Both the position numbers and the translations under genes were made by a program. From contig NZ_CAXIQH010000001.1 of assembly GCF_964030975.1 (NCBI RefSeq), positions 744,001-808,000 on the forward strand: a stretch of 64,000 nucleotides of DNA, written 5' to 3'. Every line of letters starts with the position of its first letter. The first letter of the stretch is position 1. Positions 7,978-17,606 of this stretch are shown here, in pieces. Source of the DNA: Tisiphia sp964030975 (GTDB taxonomy: Bacteria > Pseudomonadota > Alphaproteobacteria > Rickettsiales > Rickettsiaceae). The notes beneath the pieces are model-generated. The model ran no database searches. It was given only the letters and a program-made list of their open reading frames with translations, and had not been told where the DNA came from.

Positions 7978-8283
7978 TTATTGATGAATTTCTATATCGC
8001 GAATTTGAGGAATTATTAACTGTGACGCCTTTAAAATATCCTGTTTATAATTACTATCAATCCAATTTCCATAAAAAGTTGTATCGGCTCTTATGTTTAA
8101 CAAATTATTTTCTTTATTATAATCAATAAATATTACTTTAGTAAACCATGTATGATATATCAAATTCCCGTACCAATCTCTCAAATGTATTAATATTTCC
8201 TTCCAAGGTGATTTTTGACTTTGTAAATGTACTTCTACTTCAGAATTTATAATAGAATCACTACATAAACTATCTGATGCAGC
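7978..8283 (-). pseudogene. DnaA_N-like domain, C-terminal fragment of a replication initiator
   Basis: The ~100 codons outside the IS end contain W-KEILIHLRDWYGN, YHTWFTKV, LNIRADTTFYGNWI and SNYKQDILKA. This matches the pattern of the DnaA N-terminal domain (W-x(8)-YG...W-F/L ... L-x-P-x-F-x-x-W-I) and resembles the C-terminus of the protein at 54079-55894. The upstream part is removed by the IS66-type element at 8284; the apparent first codons MLQVY come from the IS end. Confidence 0.6.
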
Positions 8284-8364
8284 GTATACTTGCAGCAAAA
8301 CTGCATAACTCTATCTAATTTTTTTGTTAGTATAAAATTTATTTTATAAATTTGGGTTCCTACT

Positions 8365-8763
8365 ATGCAAATACCATCAATTACTATTGAGCAAGTAGCT
8401 CAGCAATTTAAAGCCTGGCGTCAAACTAAAACTAACAAGTTTGATCCCATACCAAACCATCTAAAGGAATTAGTTCGCCAGCTACTCCATCACTATTCTT
8501 GCAAAGATATAGCCAAACATCTCAATATTAATAAAACAATAATTAGTTCAATTCAACGTATACTTGCAGCAAAACTGCAACAAGATATTAATTTCCTTCC
8601 ATTTCAACTAGTAAATTCTATAGATACTGATCCTGTGGCTACTCCCAAACAAAATTACTACACTTGCCACATTATTAAACCAAATGGTACCAAGCTTATT
8701 ATCCAAACATTGGATCCAAAAATCATAATTCAGACATTTCTATGCTGCAACTATAGCACTTAA
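8365..8763 (+). CDS. tnpA: IS66 accessory protein TnpA
   Basis: This is a short protein with a helix-turn-helix-like region (CKDIAKHLNINKTIISSIQ) and a C-terminal strand pattern (CHIIKPNGTKLII...DPKIIIQTFLC) typical of IS66 OrfA proteins. In the ancestral element the gene would stop at AAC TAA and overlap tnpB. The last three residues here and the present stop come from a MITE-B insertion at 8752. The role is accessory to TnpC. Confidence 0.7.
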   Translation: MQIPSITIEQVAQQFKAWRQTKTNKFDPIPNHLKELVRQLLHHYSCKDIAKHLNINKTIISSIQRILAAKLQQDINFLPFQLVNSIDTDPVATPKQNYYTCHIIKPNGTKLIIQTLDPKIIIQTFLCCNYST

Positions 8764-8780
8764 CATATATGTTAATACAC

Positions 8781-9175
8781 TAGACCTCTTTCGAAACTCT
8801 ACTTCTGCTGGTGATTTGTACGTGATACCGGTACTCGAATCACAACTGTCGAAAGTTAGAAGGTAGAGCGGCTTTAGAGGTCATCATGGTAGTTTGAAAG
8901 TTGCGAAAAAATAACCAACGTCATTGCGAGGAGGCATGAGCCGACGAAGCAATCCATTTTTGGTTACTTTTATGGATTGCTTCGTCGACCTACGGTCTTC
9001 TCGCAATGACGTTGACCACATACGACTTTTAAAGCTCATTATCTAAAACCGCTTCCTCTTCTAACTTTCGACAGCTGTGGCACTCGAATCCTCACGTACA
9101 TTAGAATACGCTGCGGTTCGAGACGAAGTGTCTCCTTCATACCCTTGCGTACAAGCGAGTTTCGAAGGAGGTCTA
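8781..9175. repeat. Palindromic element with TAGACCTC ends, disrupted
   Basis: The ends TAGACCTCTTTCGAAACTC and GAGTTTCGAAGGAGGTCTA are inverted copies with one base difference in length, and TA flanks both. Its interior is interrupted by the element at 8842-9081. No coding capacity is seen. Confidence 0.65.
8842..9081. repeat. Palindrome with 9-bp target duplication, copy 1
   Basis: This is a ~240-bp near-perfect inverted repeat with ends around CTGTCGAAAGTTAGAAG and a centre carrying CGTCATTGCGAG and GAAGCAATCCAT with their complements. ACTCGAATC occurs directly on both sides (8833-8841 and 9082-9090). This fits insertion with a 9-bp target duplication. Confidence 0.75.
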
Positions 9176-9590
9176 TTATTTTTAATGTTCTACAACTTGC
9201 CTCAAATACAAAATATCTTTTTCTAATATGAACATATATGTTAAGTGCTATAACCCCTCAGTCAGTTATTTTTGTTGCCACTATTGCCATCGACTTTCGT
9301 AAGGGTATCGATGGTTTAATAGCTGTTTGCAGACAAAAACTTTCTTCCAACCCTCTTAATGGTTCCTTGTTTTTATTCTATAATAAAAACAGAACTGCCA
9401 TTAAAATTTTGTCCTTTGATGGTCAAGGCTTTTGGTTATGCTCTAAACGCCTATCCAAAGGTAAATTTACGGCAAAACTTTCCCCATCTGATAATTCATC
9501 TTATCAGATTTGTTATAGAACCTTACACATTCTTATTCATAATGGTGATCCTAGTTCTGCCAAACTCTCTAATGATTGGCTTCCTGTCAT

Positions 9591-11236
9591 TTAAGCTGCC
9601 GTCTCGATTAATTCCGTATTATTTATATATCTTGCATAGGCAAAAGGCGTATAATTCGTAGGATGCTTCTTTGCTTTGCTGCTCTGCTCTTGCAGCCAAT
9701 TTAAATATTTAAAGGCATTGATCTCGTTCTCACTACAAGTCTTTACTATACTATACAGACCACTATGTATCTCAGCACTATTGATTGTTTTAAAGAATAA
9801 TGAATTCTTCCTTTGTAAAATAATGGTACGTAGTGACCTCTCAGCCCAATTATTATCAAGACTGCTAACTGGAATTTTCAAAAATTGCGTCAAACCTTCT
9901 TTATTATTTAACCAATATTTCATAGCTTGCCCAAACCTACTATTAGGCTCAACTTTCTTGTCGTTAAATAATTCGTCTATTTTGTTATATATGTTTTCTA
10001 TATATTTACTGCTATGTTCCTGATGGTACTTCAGCTTTTCCTCAAGGCTCATCTCTTTACATTGATGTTCATTATGGTAAATCCCACCAGTCTGTTTGAG
10101 AAAATATCCGCATTCTTCAGGGTAATATGGTTCATTCTCTGTAAATTTTCTCTGCCCATGTGACAAACAATTGATCATCACTATTATTGCCAGTAATTCT
10201 TTATCTGCTTCTGATAATACCGGGTTATTATTGTTACTTGCATCAGTCATTAAATGAATAGAATCAGTCCTATTCTTACGATTCTTTAGTACGTTACCAA
10301 TATTTTCCCCGCCATGCTTATTACCGGTAAAATATAAAACTATCACCTCATTATTTGTAGTTTTAGCACATATAGTAGTGGTATAACAGCTGCGTCCTTT
10401 CTTATTTTGAGTACGTAATTTTTTATTGGCTACAGTAATTTCTAAAATCCTGGCTCTAGTATCATCAAGGTTCAGTGAACTACATTCGGCAGCCATTTCC
10501 AATAATACCCTGTAAATTTCAGCTCCACCACCTTCTTGCCAAACATCTAAATATTGTTGCCACAACGAGCTATGGGATACAGGAACCCCGCTTAAACTTT
10601 GCAACCTAGATAAACGATAGAAGGGAGTACCGTAGGTCTTTTGTAACACTATTGCACTTTTGCTACTATTTGTCCATTTGTTGATATTTTTATTGTTCAT
10701 AACTGTATAATCGCAAGCATTACAGCGTAACGTTTTCTTTACATATCTGTTGACTGTAATTGGAGCATTACCTGTAAATTGTAGCAATTTTCTAGCTTCA
10801 CTATTATAGAGTTTACCATTATCACAGTGAGGACAGCTATCACCACTACAAAAATTCTCAGGAGATAAATAGCTGGTATTCGCATCCTGATAATCATCAA
10901 ATCCATATTTACCTTGCCAATTACTGCGATCTCTCTTCTTGGACTCATCGTACTCTTCTTCATTACCACCATTCTTATTATCAGATTCACTCGGTGGTTC
11001 TTTTAATGAATCTGAACTATCTTTTTTTTGTTATCTGCCTTAAAACCAATCATCATCTCCTTAAGCTTATTTATACTGATGTTTGATGATGCTAGCTTGT
11101 CTATTAGTTCGTTACAAAATTTCACAAGTTCTATCACCGCTTGCTGATCATCTCCTGTTAATGAACTTGCCTTAATATGTTGTATTAGTTCTTCTCGTTC
11201 CTCAGCACTTAAGGTCGCTACTTTTGGCTTTTTCAT
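9591..11236 (-). CDS. tnpC: IS66 transposase TnpC, read through a -1 shift at a poly-A run
   Basis: The first 77 codons (start 11236) hold the N-terminal helical part (LSAEEREELIQHI onward) and then meet A8G. There the 0 frame reads AAC AAA AAA AAG, an exact A-AAA-AAG slippery heptamer. The -1 frame continues without a stop through the Cys-rich zinc segment (CPHCDNGK), the helical linker and the DDE region (NLDDTRAR, LMTDASNN, SLDNNWAERSLR) to 9591, for a total of about 548 residues, normal for TnpC. The stop overlaps that of tnpB tail to tail. The gene runs opposite to tnpA/tnpB, which is unusual for IS66. Whether the shift is programmed or a fixed defect is open. Confidence 0.85.
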
Positions 11237-11408
11237 TTTGATTCATTCATTACGTTTAATAATTGAAATGTTATAGTATAACTGATAGTTTTTCAACCAG
11301 TTTTTTTACTAATCGGTGATATTTGCATAGTAGGAACCCAAATTTATAAAATAAATTCATACTACCAAAAAAATTTAATAGAGTTATGCAGTTTTGCTGC
11401 AAGTATAC

Positions 11409-11911
11409 GTATTTACTTTTAATCCATCGTAAGTTTTTCTTTGGATGTCTCCTTTTACACCATTGCCATAGTGCTTGCCAAATGTTATGTGATACCTTTT
11501 TGAAGGTACTTGCCGATGATACTGCATTATGATAGTTCGCCCAACCGGTTAGTTTAGGGTTGAGGATTTTTATCAATTCCCCTTGAGCCATTGATTTGTT
11601 GGTACGAATTGTACCTCGTATATCTTCTAAAAAGTTTTTGATACTTTTCTTTGAAGGTTTTATAATGAGTTTATTCTCGTACTTTCGAATATTCTGGCTT
11701 AAGAAGTTAAAACCATCATTAATGTGAGTGATGTTGGTTTTCTCGGGAGATAGTTCAAGCCCCCTTTCTTTCAGGAATTCCATTATTAGTGGTTTAACCT
11801 GAGTCTCTAATAGTTCTTTTGTATCTCCTGTGATAATCCAGTCATCTGCGTATCGAATAAGATTTATTTTGGGATTATACTTTTTACCGTTTACTCTCTT
11901 ATGAATAGAGA
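11409..11911 (-). pseudogene. Group II intron reverse transcriptase, C-terminal part
   Basis: This piece carries the catalytic YADDWIITG motif and the maturase (X) domain ending LTGWANYHNAVSS, WQWCKRRHPKKNLRWIKSKY. It starts in the codons left of the IS5 insertion (SIHKRVNGKKYNPKINLI) and stops at SKY, where the IS66-type element begins. The final DNA-binding tail and intron domains V-VI are therefore missing. The 5' parts lie at 13542-13617 and 19006-19708. Confidence 0.88.
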
Positions 11912-13541
11912 GTCTCCCCGTCAAAAGTGCAAAAAATTCAAAAATTAGCACCTTAGCAAAAAATTTTTGTATAAAATTTTAGAGTTTAATTGTTCTGATG
12001 TAATTTTTTGATATAAAAAGATGATTTTTAGAAAATTTTTGCATGACGTTTTGTTAACGATTTTGTAATCGTTTGATTAATTTTCTTTATTTGCTAATTT
12101 TTATGTAGAAAAATTTGTTTTGAGCAGGTGATTAGCAATACACCGTAAGTTCAATCCTACAGCGGAAATTAACGGATTTATTATATCTCCTATTACTCCT
12201 TTTAAGTAATTTCTGCCAACTCTACCATAATGCTTAAGGTGTCCTATTATCGGCTCTATAGCACTTCTTCTCTTGATCATTGCCTTATCATCTGAGGATA
12301 GCTTCTTCTTGCAATATGGGCTATACACCTTGTCTTTTTCTTTAAAATTATTCCCCTTATAGCCTAAATCAACAAATGTCCTGGCTATTCCCACTCCTGT
12401 TAATTTCTTTACAACCTCTACAGTCTGCGATAATGTATGACCATCATATGGATTGCCATGAAATGATTTGGCCGCTAATACAAAATTACCTCGACCACTT
12501 ACTGCTATCGAAACCTTGTTACCAAACTCATAGGGTTTGTTTAATTTCCCTTTACCTATGCACTCTACCTCCGGTGCGTGAAAACTATATAATACTTTAT
12601 TATCCTCCTTATATCGCTCTTTCTCTGCTTTACTCAGTATAGATTGTGCCTGAATCTTTTTAATCTTATTTAGTATTTCTTGCTGCTTTAATGACAAACT
12701 TAACTTTGTTTTTGCTATTTCTCGCTGACATATTCTTATTAAACGACCCAGCAATATCTTTAAATGTTGCATTACCTTCTTACGTTTTTTGGCTTTACTA
12801 TTATCCTTATATTTCCATAATTTTACTATGTCTTTTTTATATTGCTTGGCATATGTCTCATGTAACTTAATGCCTAAAGTATGACATAACTTTACTAGCT
12901 CTATTCTTGCCTTATCCATCAAATACACATCATGAGGATACTTAATATTCTTAATTTGTACTGTAGTATCAACGATTATCGATGCTAAGTCTTTTTTTTT
13001 AAGCACTCCGACTTTGCAACCAATTCTTGTTAATTCTTTTAATATCTCATTATATCCTTCTTCCCCTAATATAGCACGAAACCTTCGTATACTAGCTTCT
13101 GATATCTCAGCATCTTTCTGCAAATATTCCCAACCACAAAAATATTGCCAATATACGTTCTCTCTCAGCTCTTCTTCAGCTGCAGCATCTGACAGGTTAT
13201 ACATCGCTTGCAGCATAGTTACTCCAAGTAATAACCTGTGACATCTGCGATTCCTACCAAATTTCTTGATATTAACATTTGTCAATAACCATTCCTCTAA
13301 AACAGTCCAATTTATTAACGATCTTAATTTATATAACTTGTTATTAGGGTTTAATTCTTCGGTCAATTTATAACCAAAAAGCTGTCCTTGTTTTTGGGAT
13401 TTTATTATATCTTCTATCGGCATAATTCATACAATCCATAAGGTTTCTGCCAATATTATAGCATTTTCTTATGGATTATCTAGATATTTTTACCCGCTAA
13501 CCATATTATATATTATCCTTCTAGACTTTTGACGGGGAGAC
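11912..13541. mobile_element. IS5-family element inserted in the intron reverse transcriptase
   Basis: The ends are inverted copies of GTCTCCCCGTCAAAAGT. TAGAGA is directly repeated at 11906-11911 and 13542-13547, consistent with a 6-bp target duplication. Removing the element and one TAGAGA joins the RT frame (RILEQSF to SIHKRVNGKK) exactly, so the insertion is clean. It carries one transposase gene. Confidence 0.88.
12101..13423 (-). CDS. IS5-family DDE transposase
   Basis: This 440-residue protein opens with the DUF772-type N-terminal region (LINWTVLEEWLLTNV, SEASIRRFRAILG). DDE motifs are present: IIVDTTVQI with the first Asp, TFVDLGYKGN with the second, and RRSAIEPIIGHLK with the Glu. 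The length is normal and the frame is intact, so this copy could be active. A scrap of the same terminal repeat occurs at 60606-60624, showing earlier activity in this genome. Confidence 0.92.
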   Translation of the reverse strand: MPIEDIIKSQKQGQLFGYKLTEELNPNNKLYKLRSLINWTVLEEWLLTNVNIKKFGRNRRCHRLLLGVTMLQAMYNLSDAAAEEELRENVYWQYFCGWEYLQKDAEISEASIRRFRAILGEEGYNEILKELTRIGCKVGVLKKKDLASIIVDTTVQIKNIKYPHDVYLMDKARIELVKLCHTLGIKLHETYAKQYKKDIVKLWKYKDNSKAKKRKKVMQHLKILLGRLIRICQREIAKTKLSLSLKQQEILNKIKKIQAQSILSKAEKERYKEDNKVLYSFHAPEVECIGKGKLNKPYEFGNKVSIAVSGRGNFVLAAKSFHGNPYDGHTLSQTVEVVKKLTGVGIARTFVDLGYKGNNFKEKDKVYSPYCKKKLSSDDKAMIKRRSAIEPIIGHLKHYGRVGRNYLKGVIGDIINPLISAVGLNLRCIANHLLKTNFST

Positions 13542-13617
13542 TAGAGAAAGACTGCTCCAGAATCCTTTCCATGCCATCTAGCGTTAAGTTTGCTATTATC
13601 GGTGATATGATTGAACC
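13542..13617 (-). pseudogene. Group II intron reverse transcriptase, middle piece
   Basis: On the minus strand this short stretch reads GSIISPIIANLTLDGMERIL, which follows GTPQG in group II intron reverse transcriptases. It is trapped between the RIT element (left end 13618) and the IS5 element and links the N- and C-terminal RT parts. Confidence 0.85.
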
Positions 13618-13707
13618 TTATGCGAAGTAAAGTATTATGCAAAGTAAAGCTCTATAATCTGCTATACTCCAGACTTTTTTATTTATTTACTTTGCATAAT
13701 ATCCAAG

Positions 13708-14220
13708 CTACCTTAATTCTGACAACCAAGAAAGCAAAGCTTGATCCTTACTCCAATCCGGAAGATTACTTTCAATCAAATCGGGATAAGCATTTTCTAT
13801 TGCCTTTCTTTTTACCTCAGTATCTACCCTAGCATAAATTTCTGTGGTTTTTAAATCAACATGACCAAGGAAATCACGGATATATATGAGGTTGACTCCT
13901 GCCTGTAATAAATGCATAGCCTTTGAATGACGAAACATATGTACTTTTACTTTAAAAGGTATAATTGTTGACGTTTTCCTTGCGGATATGGCATATTTAG
14001 AAACAATGTAAGCAATGCCTTCTTTAGTAAGTTTATGATGCTGATTATTGATAAATAATTGGTGTTCATTTTTCCAAGGTTTATCTAGTTTATTTTCTAG
14101 GATATAATTTTGTAATAAAGAAGCCGTATTTTTCATTATTGGAACTCTTCTAGCTTTATTTCCTTTACCAGTTAAGGTAATGATAGCAGAGGATTGCAAA
14201 TTAACATCACAAACCCTAAT
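13708..14220 (-). pseudogene. ritC: Tyrosine recombinase RitC, C-terminal half only
   Basis: Open frame from the IS21 junction: IRVCDVNLQ, the GKGNKARRVP hairpin with the catalytic Lys, HMFRHSKAMHLL (HxxR), FLGHVDLKTTEIYAR (GH and the nucleophile Tyr). The N-terminal half with the first catalytic Arg is missing, so the protein is inactive. It normally acts with RitA and RitB in moving the element. Confidence 0.82.
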
Positions 14221-14375
14221 TGTAAATTGTAATCATCTATTGACCCCCTATTGTAATAAACTATTGACCCCCCTTGACCACAAAAAAAATTAGTTAATTT
14301 TGGTTAAAATTCAGATAAAATCCCCTAAAATCATTGGTAATTTTTAATTTATATAATAGTATATTATTTTAATCT

Positions 14376-15083
14376 TTATTCTGCATCTTTTCCTCCTCTA
14401 AAACTTTTATTACCAGTTTCTATGATTTGACAATGATGGGTTAGCCTATCGATAATTGCCTTTGTTGCCTTAGGATTACCAAATATATCTTCCCATTCTT
14501 CAAATCTCAAATGGGTGGTTATGATAAGCGAGGACTGTTCATATAATTTTGCAAACAGCTCAAATAGTAAGAATCTAGCCTCGGGCTTTATTGGTACATA
14601 GCCCAGTTCATCTATCACAATAACATTGAACCTCTTAACTGAATCGATGAATTTGAGCTCATAGTTATGCATTCTAGCATTTAGTAATTGGCTAGCTAAT
14701 TCATTTAAAGTGTAGAACCTTACCCTGCAACCCTTTTCAACTGCAGTAAATGCTAAACCAATTGCTAGATGAGTCTTGCCTGACCCAGAACCACCAATTA
14801 ACATTATATTCTGCTGATTATCAACAACTTTTTGTATATCACAATGGCTAACCAATTTAGCTTGGCTAGTGTCCGAAAGTAGCTTTATTGTAGGAAACCT
14901 AGCTAGCTGTAGTCGATAACTCAATGAACGTGATTTTTTATACTGACATTCTGCTTCAAGAAGCCTTTTTAATGCTTCATATACTGCTCCCACAGGCATT
15001 TCTTTTGCTAAATCCATCTCTGTTAACTGCATCTTCATTCCTGCTAAACCCAATTTATCTAATAATAATATTAACTCCTTCAT
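14376..15083 (-). CDS. istB: IS21 helper ATPase IstB
   Basis: This 235-residue DnaC-like AAA+ ATPase has Walker A IGGSGSGKTHLA, Walker B VIVIDELGYVP, sensor SSLIITTHL and the C-terminal RLTHHCQIIETGNKSFR box. IstB assembles on target DNA and stimulates IstA strand transfer. The gene is intact and directly follows istA (start one base after the istA stop). Confidence 0.95.
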   Translation of the reverse strand: MKELILLLDKLGLAGMKMQLTEMDLAKEMPVGAVYEALKRLLEAECQYKKSRSLSYRLQLARFPTIKLLSDTSQAKLVSHCDIQKVVDNQQNIMLIGGSGSGKTHLAIGLAFTAVEKGCRVRFYTLNELASQLLNARMHNYELKFIDSVKRFNVIVIDELGYVPIKPEARFLLFELFAKLYEQSSLIITTHLRFEEWEDIFGNPKATKAIIDRLTHHCQIIETGNKSFRGGKDAE

Positions 15084-16631
15084 TTAATTTTCCTCCACTA
15101 CTGAATAGGTTGTTAAATGTATTTTACTGTAACTGCTGCAATCAGCGTCTGGTGGAGTTTTTAACTGAATAAACTTATATTCATTGATATCTACTTGTAT
15201 AGCTGGTTGTAAATACTGCTCAACTAATTTAGCACTACAGCCACCAATAGTAATTGCTAAATTACAGGCATTAGTCACCTTGTCTAATCCATACTTATTA
15301 ACCAACTGCAGAATTGCTATAAATTGTTTATCACTGTCCTTGTAGTTTTCCAGTTTATTGCGTATCTTACTAAATACCTCTGGTAATAAGCTCATAAGCT
15401 CTTTAAAGGGAGCACCATTACGCAAAGCCCCTGGTTTACGTTCCAGAGCTGAGATATAATGCCATGGATTATAAATCTTCTGGTAGCGATTGAAACAGCG
15501 AACATGCTCTCCTATAACCTTGCTTTCATATAGGATAACTATCTCCCAGGCATAGGATTTAATTTGCACAGCAACACCTACATATTCACACGGAACGCTA
15601 TACATATTAGTATCATATTGCACAAGGCTTAAAGGCGAAACTATAGTTGGATGCAATCTGTAAGCTGTAAATTCTCCTCTATATTTTATTAAATATGGCT
15701 TTTCTTCCTCATATACTTCAAAGATTGTCCGCTCTTTAAAGTCAGGATGCTGTCTAGTTTTAGACCAATTTAAAGACATCTCTCTGAGTTAATAATTGAT
15801 ATCTTCATAGCTTTCCCCTGTCAGTATTGGTGTAAAAAAGTTACGTCTAGTATCACCTACTCGTTTTTCAACTCGCCCCTTCTCCCAACCAGATGCTGGA
15901 GTACAAGCAGTCGGTTCAAATAAATAATGAGATGCCATCTGAACAAACTTTTCGTTAAAAATACGATTCCTGCCGACTAATATCTCTTTAACGGCTGTCT
16001 TCATATTATCATAAATTCCCTTCTTACAGCAGCCAGCAAAAAACTTAAAGGCTTCTTCATGTGCTTTCATCACCATCTCAAGTTGCTCGTTAGGGTAGAC
16101 AATAACCAAAGAATGACGGCTGTAGCATAGTGTTATTCTTGCAGCCTTTACTCTAATAATCTCACCATCTAAACATATCTCCTCTTCTCCCCAGTCAAAT
16201 TGAAAAGATTCTCCAGGTTCAAAATTTAGTGGAATAAAAACTTGTTGACCCTTTGCTTCGCGTTCTCTACGAAATGCCCTGACAATTAGATTCACAGTTT
16301 CATAACTTCCTGTGTAACCCGATATCTGTAGCTGTTGGTATAGTTTCTTTGCCGTCATTCTGCGTCGAACCGGCTCCTTGCTATTCTCTACTAATAACTG
16401 ATTTAGTACTGCAAGATGATTACCAAGAACCGGTTTATCTTTGGTATATTTTGCTAACTCAAATTTGGTTTGATCACTACGAATGACTTTTTTTACTGTA
16501 TTCTTTGATATATTCAATTCTCTAGCAATTTTTTTAATTGCCTTACCATCAACGTGGTACATCCTACGTATTCTTCCTATTGTTTCCACTATAAACACCC
16601 CTTTAAAACTCCTTAAAAAAAATATTAACAA
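15084..16631 (-). pseudogene. istA: IS21 transposase IstA with in-frame stop codon
   Basis: The first 280 codons hold the HTH (IKKIARELNISKNTVKKVI) and the DDE core (FQFDWGEEE, YCYSRH-like LCYSRHSL, GIYDNMKTAV, ASGWEKGRVEKRV). A TAA at 15789-15791 follows SYEDINY. The same frame continues at once with LREMSLNWSKTRQHPDF to 15084. One nonsense change therefore splits an otherwise complete ~515-codon gene. Unless the stop is read through, the copy is inactive. Confidence 0.9.
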
Positions 16632-16725
16632 TATTAATTTTTCGGAGATATTGTTACTTATTTAGGGGGGCAATTTTCATTACAATTTTTCCTTTAAAGG
16701 GGTCAATAGATGATTACAATTTACA

Positions 16726-17606
16726 TAATAAGCCGTTTCTTGGAACGAATCGTGACCCATATAGGTTTTAAGTACAGGAAAATATGCAGTTAGATCTTTT
16801 TCTTCCTCAACCCATCTTTTTAAACAATGAACAGCATAAGTATGACGAAAGTCATGGATACGTGGACCATTCCCTTTGCCACCATGTGAGATGCTAGCTC
16901 GCCATAGGAACTTACGGAAATTTTTATAAAGATTCCCTATTGTCATTGGTCTGCCCCCAAGAGCAGGAAAAAAATAATTCTCTGCAACCTGGTATGGATG
17001 TACTTCTTTCGAAAAATCTCGGCAACGTTCTGTAAGTGTATTAGACATAGGAACCAATCTACTATTATCTTTTTTAGAATGATCAATGGTAAGGATACCA
17101 TCTTCAAGATTAACATCACTAACTTTAAGAAGTCTTGCTTCTGATAGCCTTAGTCCGCACATATAAATCATCCTAAAAATTATGGGCATAATGTGATGCC
17201 GATATGGACATTCACAGCAATATTTACATTTATCAGTTTCTGCAAAAAATCTTGCTAACTCTGATGTAGTATAAATATAGGGCATATATTGTTTTTCTGT
17301 TGGATAATAGCCTTTTGGAAGGATGTAAGCTTCTAATCCGATAGAATCCAGATATTTAGCAAATTGTCGGATGATAGATGAGCGAGAACATTGATTAGCT
17401 TGTGCTTCGTAACTTTTTTTACAACACCAGTCACGTACAATTTCTTTGGTAAGAACAGTAGCGTTAGGATAATGGTCTAGTACGAATCTATCGAAGCGTT
17501 TTAAATGCTTAGCTTCAGCGTCATATTTGTATCCTATAGCTTGTTTTAGTTCTATATGATCTTGAATATGACTCTTAAAAGAACCTGTGTAAAAAATATC
17601 ATTCAT
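16726..17606 (-). pseudogene. ritB: Tyrosine recombinase RitB, 3' end cut by IS21
   Basis: The chosen start ATG 17606 overlaps the end of ritA by 8 bases (ATGAATGA), typical of RIT operons. The catalytic parts are YMCGLRLSEARLL (Arg), the hairpin KKDNSRLVP (Lys), HDFRHTYAVH (HxxR) and YMGHDSFQETAYY. A CECPYRHH region suggests a zinc-binding insert. IS21 enters directly after AYY, so the C-terminal helix is lost and replaced by codons from the IS end. Confidence 0.85.

Larger units (their letters stand above)
8752..9252. mobile_element. MITE-B (IS630-derived) carrying two nested palindromic elements
   Basis: Both ends are TATAGCACTTAACATAT, as in the full IS630 copy at 52034, and about 70 bp inside the right end matches IS630. 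The transposase is gone. At 8781-9175 a second element with ends TAGACCTC/GAGGTCTA is inserted at TA, and inside that a third at 8842-9081. The host is tnpB of the IS66 element. Confidence 0.82.
8742..9594 (+). pseudogene. tnpB: IS66 accessory protein TnpB, split near its start by a MITE-B
   Basis: The body (from about 9253) reads TPQSVIFV, IDFRKGIDGL, FYNKNRTAIKIL and DGQGFWLCSKRL, the signature of IS66 Orf2/TnpB. Removing 8752-9252 and keeping one TA joins ATG CTG CAA CTA to ACC CCT CAG, giving MLQLTPQSVIFV with the start inside the end of tnpA. Today the start is 500 bp away. The stop TAA lies in TTAA at 9591-9594, which also supplies the stop of tnpC on the other strand. Confidence 0.85.
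8284..11408. mobile_element. IS66-family element, copy A (tnpA, tnpB, convergent tnpC)
   Basis: Both ends read GTATACTTGCAGCAAAACTG inward (8284 and, inverted, ending 11408). It carries tnpA and tnpB on plus and tnpC on minus. It cuts off a group II intron reverse transcriptase on its right and a DnaA_N-like gene on its left. The flanks show no matching 8-bp target repeat, so one side has been rearranged since insertion. A second copy of the first 22 end bases lies inside tnpA at 8558-8579. Confidence 0.85.
14221..16725. mobile_element. IS21-family element
   Basis: The ends are perfect 27-bp inverted repeats starting TGTAAATTGTAATCATC. TAAT flanks both sides (14217-14220 and 16726-16729). 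It carries istA (with a nonsense codon) and istB on the minus strand. Joining the flanks does not restore ritB or ritC: the end of ritB and first half of ritC are absent, so DNA was deleted at or after insertion. Pieces of related copies lie at 565-805 and 60142-60251. Confidence 0.9.

Noticed and set aside
10739..10990. 83-codon frame on the minus strand, repeated at 41500 and 43434
   Set aside because: It overlaps the -1 frame of IS66 tnpC, which has clear protein motifs; the repeats only reflect the IS copies.
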